DNA of 20,612 bases from a virus: the IMG/VR virus record IMGVR_UViG_3300027861_000238, positions 1 through 20,612 of that record. One strand, written 5' to 3'. The translations under genes and the position numbers were made by a program. Below the pieces are notes generated by a model, which saw only the letters and a program-made list of their open reading frames with translations, made no database searches and was not told where the DNA came from. This document shows positions 15,800 through 20,612 of the stretch, piece by piece; within the stretch, counting starts at the first letter, position 1, and each line of letters starts with the position of its first letter.

Positions 15800-16259
15800 T
15801 ATAGAATTCTTCTTCATCTACTCCGTTGACTGGCTTTGCATATGTCTGGTTATTTGGATCTGACATGAATTCATCATGTACTTGTTGCCTATATTCCAGT
15901 AATCCCTTATGTTGCCTATTCTCTTTCTTGATTCTGTTACTAAAAGCGTTCCAAGCAATGGCGTTGAAATATGAGTATGGGTTATATGTTGATTCAATAT
16001 TGAATTGTTTCTTCTTCATGGCAGCATACATCTTGATAATTGCGTCTCCAACCATATCTTCTTTCCAAGATTGGGTATATTTGATGAATCTCCAGTTGAA
16101 ACTTAATCCTTCTGCTATCTTTTGAAGACCTTCTACCAGCTCATTACATGGAGTTTCATCACCACTATCATAAAAATCAACAATTAGTTGTCTAAATTCT
16201 TTAGAATTGATATAATACTTCTTCTTGATGTCTTCTGGTTTTGGTTCTTCGTCGCTCAT
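15792..16259 (-). CDS. 55: Late transcription sigma factor gp55
   Basis: A 155-residue homologue of T4 gp55 (185), the minimal sigma factor that directs host RNA polymerase to TATAAATA late promoters. The clearest match is KIAEGLSFNWRFIKYTQSWKEDM with FNAIAWNAFSNRIKKENRQ (T4 [23 protein letters not shown] and ACFNAFVQRIKKERKE). The short C-terminus ends EEEFYNE, an acidic-aromatic tail where T4 gp55 carries its sliding-clamp contact (SLDFLYE). The ATG overlaps the UvsW stop in an ATGA arrangement, so translation is likely coupled. Its presence supports reading the TAAATA elements in this window as late promoters. Confidence 0.93.
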   Translation of the reverse strand: MSDEEPKPEDIKKKYYINSKEFRQLIVDFYDSGDETPCNELVEGLQKIAEGLSFNWRFIKYTQSWKEDMVGDAIIKMYAAMKKKQFNIESTYNPYSYFNAIAWNAFSNRIKKENRQHKGLLEYRQQVHDEFMSDPNNQTYAKPVNGVDEEEFYNE

Positions 16260-17692
16260 AGTAGTGAAATTGTTTCATGTGTAACAGGATGTTTCTGTTC
16301 TAGGTAGAAAGACTCTCTTTCGACTGAGTGTTTCATTGAATACTTGATATTATCATAGAAATCCCATAGAGTCAAGATATCTTTGCTATCATGTAGACGT
16401 AATCCGCGACCAATACTCTGTACGATGCGAATAAAGCTCTTACCCCCATAAGCAAATAGTACATTGTGTAGGTTTTTAGCGTTAATACCAGTTGAGAAGA
16501 TCTTAGCAATCGCCACAATTACGATATCGTCATGTTCTTCAAGCGAATCAATGATGATTTGTCGTTCAGATACAGGCATTTCCCCACTAATAAAGTGGAT
16601 TGTTTTGCCTCTATTGCTCAATATGTTACAAATATTCTCTCCATGTAGCAACCTGTTGACAATAATAAGACTGTTTCCCTTACATTCTATAGCTTTATTA
16701 GCTATTAATGAGTTTCTAGGAATAGACTCAGATATATAATCAACTTCATCAGTAAAATTCATAACTCCTTTGTCTGGATGTATAATTTTAACCATGTTGA
16801 TATTAGCACCAGTCAAGAAACCTTCTTCAATAAGCTCTGATACAGGCTTCTTATAGATTACATTACCAAATACCGACTTACATTTCCACATAGCAAACTT
16901 GTCTTTAGATAAAGAACCTGTAAGACCAAATTTGTTGGGTGTTTTAATGCTCTCAACTACCTTTGAAATACCAGACCCACCATGAATTACATGACACTCA
17001 TCTTGAATAAGCACATCTACATTTTTAATCCATCCATTTGAACCATGATTGAGATTTAAATACTCTGTATTTACTATTATTACAGATGTGTCTTGTAATA
17101 CATCCTTACTCCCCCACTTGGAATATGTAACATTCAACTCATATTCTTTGAAGTCTAGAAAAAGCTGATTTAACAGTCCAGTCCCAGGAACAATTATTAG
17201 TATTTTTGAATTTGGTTTATGTTTTAGGATGTTTGTAACTAAACTTGCCGTCATTAAACTCTTTCCTGCACCTGTTCCATGTTCAAATATACCATACCCC
17301 ACACGCATAGCTTTAATAATCGAATCCCACTGATAATACCGTAGTTCAAATAACAGATTGTCATCAAGTTTATCCACATTGGCGATGGAAGGCATTACTC
17401 TTTCTTTGAAAATGTCTGTCATTACAACCTTCTCAATACCGATAGACTTCAAAAACTTGAATATGTCGGGAAATATACCAATACCGAAGCGTCCTCCATT
17501 ACTAATAACATACTTTCGGGGTGGTGCAGCATACTTCAACTTCTTTTTATTGAATGACGCTGCGGCATTCTTGACTGAAAAGTGTTCTCTAACCCTTTCC
17601 ATGATAAAATCATTACATTGAATGGTTGCTTTGTTGTATCCTTTAAGGAAATCAAACTTCACAGACATATCTACTCCATATTCTTCGAGCAT
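16256..17692 (-). CDS. uvsW: Recombination/R-loop helicase UvsW
   Basis: A 478-residue superfamily 2 helicase (T4 UvsW about 503). In T4 it unwinds R-loops and branched recombination intermediates, switching replication from origin-dependent to recombination-dependent mode. Landmarks are an aromatic LRYYQWDSI before motif I (about 117-125), Walker A HGTGAGKS at 138-145, motif II DECH at 231-234, LTGSLS for motif III and QSIGRGLR at 425-432 for motif VI. The N-terminal 100 residues form the accessory DNA-binding domain. The ATG at 17692 overlaps the UvsY stop as TAATG; an internal ATG at residue 9 is a possible alternative. A GGAAGAAG lies upstream and may act as a weak ribosome binding site. 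Confidence 0.93.
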   Translation of the reverse strand: MLEEYGVDMSVKFDFLKGYNKATIQCNDFIMERVREHFSVKNAAASFNKKKLKYAAPPRKYVISNGGRFGIGIFPDIFKFLKSIGIEKVVMTDIFKERVMPSIANVDKLDDNLLFELRYYQWDSIIKAMRVGYGIFEHGTGAGKSLMTASLVTNILKHKPNSKILIIVPGTGLLNQLFLDFKEYELNVTYSKWGSKDVLQDTSVIIVNTEYLNLNHGSNGWIKNVDVLIQDECHVIHGGSGISKVVESIKTPNKFGLTGSLSKDKFAMWKCKSVFGNVIYKKPVSELIEEGFLTGANINMVKIIHPDKGVMNFTDEVDYISESIPRNSLIANKAIECKGNSLIIVNRLLHGENICNILSNRGKTIHFISGEMPVSERQIIIDSLEEHDDIVIVAIAKIFSTGINAKNLHNVLFAYGGKSFIRIVQSIGRGLRLHDSKDILTLWDFYDNIKYSMKHSVERESFYLEQKHPVTHETISLL

Positions 17693-18084
17693 TATTCTTC
17701 TTCCATTGTTTTGATTAAGATAATGTTCTTAATGTCATTACCCATGAACTTCAAAATGTCGCAACAATCCTTCAAATATGTCACACAGATCTCCAACTCA
17801 ACCAATTCTTCTTCAAGCTTAATAAATACATCTTGATTTTTGAGATTATCATATACATTCTTATCTAATTTGACTGGGGATTTAACTCTAAGCTGTTCCA
17901 AGCATTCTTTGCGTAGATATTCTTTCTTTTTGATCAGTTTGTTTCGTCTAATCATAGTGTTATGATATCTAGCTACCCAAAAGTGTTTCACGGCAGGTAG
18001 GGTTGTTGCAATTTTTTCTAGGTTGAATGAATCAATCGCCACTGCTAGTTTAAATTCCTCTTGATATTTGTCATATAGTTTCAT
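17692..18084 (-). CDS. uvsY: Recombination mediator UvsY
   Basis: A 130-residue protein aligned by eye with T4 UvsY (137), which loads UvsX onto gp32-coated single-stranded DNA. Similar blocks are the N-terminal YQEEFKLAVAIDSFNLEKIA (T4 LQEELKKDVFIDSTKLQYEA), a basic middle region with RRNKLIKKKEYLRKE, and the helical C-terminus beginning VTYLKDCCDILKFMGNDIK (T4 LQYWGILLDFCSGALDAIK). It heads the uvsY-uvsW-55-47-46 unit, placing mediator, helicase and nuclease on one transcript. A predicted promoter (TTGACA, 17 bases, TACTAT) lies nine bases before the ATG, leaving a leader of only a few bases. Confidence 0.85.
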   Translation of the reverse strand: MKLYDKYQEEFKLAVAIDSFNLEKIATTLPAVKHFWVARYHNTMIRRNKLIKKKEYLRKECLEQLRVKSPVKLDKNVYDNLKNQDVFIKLEEELVELEICVTYLKDCCDILKFMGNDIKNIILIKTMEEE

Positions 18085-18093
18085 TTATGTTAA

Positions 18094-18122
18094 ATAGTAA
18101 CACATCTATACCAAGATGTCAA
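18094..18122 (-). promoter_or_regulatory. Sigma-70-type promoter for the uvsY unit
   Basis: Minus strand: TTGACA (18122-18117), 17-base spacer, TACTAT (18099-18094), nine bases, then the uvsY ATG at 18084. The -35 box overlaps the first codons of the divergent 97-residue gene, and a plus-strand TAAATAG (18091-18097) overlaps the -10. Confidence 0.65.
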
Positions 18123-18409
18123 ACATTATGTCTAATAGAAACACAACAATTAAAGAAAGTAACGATGCAATTAACAAACTAATGGAAGATATGTCTGCTG
18201 GTGGAGCATTGGGTGGTATGGAAGTTGCTGATGGGATCTCAAATGGAGATAATTATGCAACTGGTGATCAAAGAATACCTAAAGCTGGCAAGACTCAATC
18301 AAGATTGGGTTCTGCTAAAAAGAAAAAGAATAAAAAGTGTACATGTAAGTATAAAGATCTTGAACAATGTAATTGTAATGTAAAGATTGTTAAGGGAAAG
18401 CCTTTATAA
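18116..18409 (+). CDS. Hypothetical protein with paired CxC motifs, 97 residues
   Basis: I do not recognise this protein. The middle is glycine-rich and flexible. The C-terminal part has a basic run (KKKKNKK) followed by C-T-C, seven residues and C-N-C, four cysteines that could bind a metal ion such as zinc. A nucleic-acid-binding role is only inference. It is divergent from uvsY with 31 bases between starts and convergent with the small membrane protein, four bases from its stop. A TAAATAG lies 18 bases before the ATG, so it could be a late gene. A second in-frame ATG at 18128 is possible. Confidence 0.7.
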   Translation: MSNIMSNRNTTIKESNDAINKLMEDMSAGGALGGMEVADGISNGDNYATGDQRIPKAGKTQSRLGSAKKKKNKKCTCKYKDLEQCNCNVKIVKGKPL

Positions 18410-18413
18410 TTTA

Positions 18414-18539
18414 TTAATGGGTTATAAAGTAATATACTATCAACCCTATTAGTATTAATAATGATAATATTGAAGAATACCATATCATATTAACAGTTTT
18501 ACCACCCCAACAGTCAAATCCACCATCTTTTTGCTCCAT
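18414..18539 (-). CDS. Small single-pass membrane protein, 41 residues (start revised)
   Basis: A 41-residue protein: a short polar N-terminus with one Cys and glycines (FDCWGG), then one strongly hydrophobic helix of about 20 residues (from about 19 to 38, containing ILSLLILIGLIVYYF). The frame could be opened from an ATG at 18596 for 60 residues, but a good sigma-70-type promoter lies inside that extension and its -10 ends seven bases before the ATG at 18539. I therefore take 18539 as the start. Function unknown; a small inner-membrane effector acting on the host is a reasonable guess from size and topology. No homologue is recognised. Confidence 0.55.
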   Translation of the reverse strand: MEQKDGGFDCWGGKTVNMIWYSSILSLLILIGLIVYYFITH

Positions 18540-18546
18540 AAAGTCG

Positions 18547-18574
18547 ATTCTACCACCAAAAAACGCTCCGTCAA
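18547..18574 (-). promoter_or_regulatory. Sigma-70-type promoter for the small membrane protein
   Basis: Minus strand: TTGACG (18574-18569), 16-base spacer, TAGAAT (18552-18547), seven bases (CGACTTT), then the ATG at 18539. Five of six bases match the consensus in each box, making it one of the best promoter matches in the window. Confidence 0.65.
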
Positions 18575-18661
18575 GCCAAAAAACGCGAAAATTCATTATT
18601 ATAATTCATTTCTAATTAATTGACTTAACTTACCTGTGTGACCTTATCTGGATTAGCTTCC

Positions 18662-18677
18662 AATTATTTAAATAATT
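18662..18677. repeat. Perfect 16-base A/T palindrome
   Basis: AATTATTTAAATAATT is its own reverse complement. It lies in the AT-rich divergent region and could be a protein-binding or unwinding site, or chance in such biased sequence. Confidence 0.6.
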
Positions 18678-18732
18678 ATATTAATAGCCCCGCAGGGAAC
18701 CACAAACTCAATTATTAACAACAACTAATAAT

Positions 18733-18760
18733 ATTTAACACAGCTTTTTTGGGTTGTCAA
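18733..18760 (-). promoter_or_regulatory. Possible leftward promoter without an adjacent gene
   Basis: Minus strand: TTGACA (18760-18755), 16-base spacer, TTAAAT (18738-18733). Unlike the other promoters here, no start codon follows at the expected distance. The transcript would run through about 190 bases of non-coding sequence toward the small membrane protein gene, so it may produce a non-coding RNA or a long leader. Confidence 0.4.
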
Positions 18761-18765
18761 GAACA

Positions 18766-18779
18766 AAATAATATTATTT
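18766..18779. repeat. Perfect 14-base A/T palindrome
   Basis: AAATAATATTATTT is its own reverse complement and lies just upstream of the leftward TTGACA box at 18755-18760. Confidence 0.6.
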
Positions 18780-18828
18780 AAGACGTATTAATACCTTATT
18801 ATATTATTCCCACCCACTCCTCCCTCTA

Positions 18829-18855
18829 CTTATAACAACTAATACAGATTGTCAA
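18829..18855 (-). promoter_or_regulatory. Second possible leftward promoter in the intergenic region
   Basis: Minus strand: TTGACA (18855-18850), a short 15-base spacer, TATAAG (18834-18829). Downstream sequence is purine-rich (GAGGGAGGAG) with no sizeable reading frame. The short spacer makes this weaker than the others. Confidence 0.3.
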
Positions 18856-18893
18856 CAACAAATTAAAATACTGGTAAGGACAACATAACGATC

Positions 18894-18899
18894 TAAATA
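18894..18899 (+). promoter_or_regulatory. Late-type promoter element TAAATA before the GIY-YIG gene
   Basis: TAAATA on the plus strand ends five bases (GATAT) before the ATG at 18905, so the ATG would be position +1 by T4 late-promoter geometry. No Shine-Dalgarno sequence is present. Confidence 0.6.
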
Positions 18900-18904
18900 G
18901 ATAT

Positions 18905-19360
18905 ATGAGTTCAAGATGGATTAATCTACCAGACAATTATTTAGATGATGAGTTACTGTTTGGTATTGTGTATATTATTAAGAATAACCACCCAGACAGT
19001 ATTAAGAAGTATTATATTGGTCAGAAACAAGCTAAGAAAAAGATTAGAAGACCCCCATTGAAAGGTAAGAAGGCTAAACGTATCTGTTATGTTGATAACA
19101 ATCTTGAAGAATATTGGGGATCGTCATCTGAGTTACATGATGACATGGAGAAGTATGGAGAACAATATTTCACTAAAGAAGTTCTGCATTGTTGCTGCTG
19201 TAAATGGGAACTCAATTACATGGAGACTATGGAACAATTTAAATATAACGTTTTGCTTGACGAGACTTGTTATAATGGTATAATCAATGTCAGAATAGGT
19301 AATGTCCCAAAGGCAGTACAAACTAAATATGACAAAGATTACACCAGCATTCGATTTTGA
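18905..19360 (+). CDS. SegE-type GIY-YIG endonuclease
   Basis: A 151-residue protein resembling the SegE group of GIY-YIG nucleases of T4-like phages. The core motif is GIVYII at about 20-25 with YYIG at about 36-39. Then come a basic PPLKGKKAKR (about 50-59), EYWGSSSELHDDMEKYGE (about 69-86), a glutamate-containing ELNYMETMEQF (about 102-112) with the likely catalytic Glu, and YNGIINVRIG near 123-132. Such enzymes cut DNA and can act as free-standing homing nucleases or have been adopted for phage functions. A cysteine run CCCC (96-99) is unusual. It is the first gene of the rightward block and carries a late-type element, whereas homing genes often lack tailored promoters. The next gene overlaps its end by 32 bases. 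Confidence 0.75.
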   Translation: MSSRWINLPDNYLDDELLFGIVYIIKNNHPDSIKKYYIGQKQAKKKIRRPPLKGKKAKRICYVDNNLEEYWGSSSELHDDMEKYGEQYFTKEVLHCCCCKWELNYMETMEQFKYNVLLDETCYNGIINVRIGNVPKAVQTKYDKDYTSIRF

Positions 19361-19928
19361 TACAAAATCCTACGATACCTACCCCCACGGAATCTATACT
19401 CTTGAGGATGGTAGATCTGGGATCATTTTCCAGTATTCTAGGAGAGAGATTGTGGATGTTGGTACATGTCTAGTACAATTTGCCAATCAACATTTCCTCA
19501 ATACATTAGATGATCTTGGTCTAGAGCTTACAATTGATTTAACCAATAGAACTAATGCGCGTTTATATAAGAACTCATTTGCCCAAGTTCTAATTACATT
19601 TTTAAGACAGAGAATGTTTGGTAATGACATATTTTTTTATCTAAATGAGTCTGATGTTGGAGATAACCAACTCAAATTAATAAAATCATGTTTCTCTTTG
19701 ACTGGAGTAGAGATAATTAGAGGAAATAAGTCAATAGATGGATTTTATGAAGATATATCGGACAATGATGCAACCACCATGACCTTAATTGATCTTCATT
19801 GCGAACATAACAAGCTAAACACATCCTCATCTATCAAAACCATGAAGAAAAAGGCTAAGGGTATGGGTTTAAATCACCTATATGACGAAATATTGCAAGA
19901 TAGGGACAATAAAGTAATTTTTAACTAA
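19329..19928 (+). CDS. Hypothetical protein, 199 residues
   Basis: I do not recognise this protein. It has mixed alpha/beta character with an N-terminal segment of alternating hydrophobic residues (GIYTLEDGRSGIIFQYSRRE) and no membrane segment or catalytic signature. The frame could start at 19302, but the ATG at 19329 gives less overlap with the upstream gene (32 bases) and is preferred. No ribosome binding site is seen; the sequence before the ATG is ACTAAAT. It lies inside a rightward block with a late-type element at its head, so it may be a late or virion-assembly protein, which is inference. Confidence 0.7.
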   Translation: MTKITPAFDFDTKSYDTYPHGIYTLEDGRSGIIFQYSRREIVDVGTCLVQFANQHFLNTLDDLGLELTIDLTNRTNARLYKNSFAQVLITFLRQRMFGNDIFFYLNESDVGDNQLKLIKSCFSLTGVEIIRGNKSIDGFYEDISDNDATTMTLIDLHCEHNKLNTSSSIKTMKKKAKGMGLNHLYDEILQDRDNKVIFN

Positions 19929-19931
19929 ATA
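19926..19931 (+). promoter_or_regulatory. Late-type promoter element TAAATA before the 116-residue gene
   Basis: TAAATA overlaps the stop codon region of the upstream gene and ends five bases (GTGAT) before the ATG at 19937, the same arrangement as at 18894-18905. Confidence 0.6.
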
Positions 19932-19936
19932 GTGAT

Positions 19937-20287
19937 ATGTCAAAGTTTAGTAACATGTGTAATAAATTTGATCCAAAGGTTCAAGGCAAAAAGGTGGAAG
20001 TAATTGCATTTTTTGAATCAAAAGGATTTGAAATCGTAGAGGATGAAGATAATGCGAATAAATTTAAAATGAACACTCCCAGTGGGGAAGTAGTTGTTGA
20101 ATTTAATTCCCAAGAAGATGATGCTACTGACGATGTTTCGGGTGAAATAGATCGTCTAGCTAAAGACGAAGATGATGATCTCAATCCAAACGCAGTAAAT
20201 GCGAAGAAGAGACGAGGTAAAGTTAGTAAGAAGGCGATTGACAATTTTGAAGATTCAACGCAGAACATAGAAAAGAATTTAAAGTAA
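19937..20287 (+). CDS. Hypothetical acidic protein with basic tail, 116 residues
   Basis: I do not recognise this protein. An N-terminal globular part (about 1-55, with VEVIAFFESKGFEIVEDED) is followed by a very acidic linker (EDDATDD, DEDDDLNP) and a lysine/arginine-rich C-terminus (AKKRRGKVSKK). Such charge segregation is seen in head-core and scaffold-type proteins as well as in DNA mimics, so no function is assigned. A late-type element gives it its own predicted start, and its stop overlaps the next ATG as TAATG. Confidence 0.75.
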   Translation: MSKFSNMCNKFDPKVQGKKVEVIAFFESKGFEIVEDEDNANKFKMNTPSGEVVVEFNSQEDDATDDVSGEIDRLAKDEDDDLNPNAVNAKKRRGKVSKKAIDNFEDSTQNIEKNLK

Positions 20288-20612
20288 TGGGTAATCGCAC
20301 ATTAAAATTGTTAGAGCAATATGAAGATAATATTGATGCTATGGAGGGAGGCGAAGATGTTAGTGTTACTGATACACCCCAACCAGAAGCTCCTGAAGAA
20401 GGAGATGCTCAATCATTAACATCTGAAGGTGAGTTATTCTATATAGAAAGCTTAGTCGATGCTGCTCTATACTCACCAAATTCAGAAGAACAAGCCACAT
20501 TAATGGATATTCAAGATGCATTATCATCAAAATCCTATGTAAACGCAAGAGCAGAAATTCTACCAACAGTTTTAGCTATGTTCCAAGACACTAGAGAAGA
20601 TAAGGAACTATC
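20287..20612 (+). CDS. Hypothetical protein, N-terminal 108 residues (3' end beyond window)
   Basis: An open frame runs from the ATG at 20287 to the right edge without a stop. It starts MGNRTLKLLEQYEDNIDAM, has an acidic, proline-containing linker (DTPQPEAPEEGD, about 29-40) and then a probable helical region (ELFYIESLVDAALYSP and onward). The overlap of its ATG with the stop of the upstream gene supports coupled expression. I do not recognise it; the frame and codon use resemble its neighbours, so I take it as a real gene. Confidence 0.7.
   Translation, partial: MGNRTLKLLEQYEDNIDAMEGGEDVSVTDTPQPEAPEEGDAQSLTSEGELFYIESLVDAALYSPNSEEQATLMDIQDALSSKSYVNARAEILPTVLAMFQDTREDKEL

Larger units (their letters stand above)
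18575..18893. other. AT-rich divergent intergenic region, no gene seen
   Basis: No convincing coding sequence is visible here. The region separates leftward early genes from a rightward late block. It holds two perfect A/T palindromes (16 bases at 18662-18677; 14 bases at 18766-18779), an 11-base direct repeat AACAACTAATA (18720-18730 and 18834-18844), a short G/C island near 18690-18700 in otherwise A/T sequence, and two leftward TTGACA boxes. It could be a regulatory region, a small-RNA locus or a replication origin; the sequence alone does not decide. Confidence 0.5.

Noticed and set aside
18387-18412. Short hairpin with A/T tail at the end of the 97-residue gene
   Set aside because: The stem is only about four base pairs and lies in coding sequence; too weak to call a terminator.
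18596-18620. TATAAT just before the ATG at 18596
   Set aside because: No -35 at a suitable distance, and the -10 is too close to the ATG. The promoter at 18547-18574 is far better and implies a later start.
1-20612. tRNA genes, CRISPR arrays, insertion sequences, introns or inteins
   Set aside because: I looked for cloverleaf-like sequence, regular repeats, transposase motifs and interruptions in the conserved genes and saw none.

Overview
The window looks like part of an AT-rich, T4-like myovirus genome. Homologues of T4 proteins are recognisable by motif and by alignment from memory: portal gp20, tail sheath stabiliser gp15, RecA-like UvsX, family B DNA polymerase gp43, recombination nuclease gp46/gp47, late sigma factor gp55, helicase UvsW and mediator UvsY. 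I see no tRNA, CRISPR array, insertion sequence or integrase. The host cannot be named. Sparse Shine-Dalgarno sequences and protein divergence from T4 suggest an environmental, perhaps marine, relative.

Layout. Almost everything from 1 to 18084 runs leftward. Read in the direction of transcription: uvsY - uvsW - gp55 - gp47 - gp46 (18084 to 12958); a glycosyltransferase; a terminator; DNA polymerase; a three-gene unit ending in uvsX; a terminator; an AAA+ ATPase, an unknown gene and a GroES-like co-chaperonin; a terminator with a late-type promoter inside it; a DUF2693-like gene and an unknown gene; a DinG/XPD-type Fe-S helicase; then gp15 and gp20, the latter running off the left edge. Around 18.1-18.9 kb the direction changes. 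A rightward 97-residue gene lies head to head with uvsY, and a tiny leftward membrane protein and an AT-rich intergenic region follow. A rightward block (GIY-YIG endonuclease of SegE type, three unknown genes, the last cut by the right edge) fills the rest.

The most striking pattern is regulatory. Promoter-like sequences stand at a nearly fixed distance from start codons. Sigma-70-type promoters (TTGACA, spacer 16, TA-rich -10) end 6 bases before the ATG at 4117, 7092 and 9087, and 7 bases before it at 18539. The polymerase start at 11715 has a weaker version. T4-like late elements (TAAATA) end 5 or 6 bases before the start codon at 1345, 2481, 5001, 12917, 18905 and 19937. With usual geometry both classes put transcription start on, or one base before, the first base of the coding sequence. 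The promoter-proximal genes would then be leaderless in both early and late expression. Good Shine-Dalgarno sequences are scarce elsewhere too. The pattern revises two gene starts (9093 to 9087, 18596 to 18539). It also shows compact arrangements in which a terminator hairpin sits inside or against a promoter (5015-5057, 7121-7155, 11716-11750).

The gene content is coherent: recombination-dependent replication (UvsX, UvsY, UvsW, gp46/47, gp43), the sigma factor expected to read the late elements (gp55), and virion genes carrying those elements. The co-chaperonin may help fold virion proteins as T4 gp31 does. Promoter and leaderless claims are predictions from sequence only.
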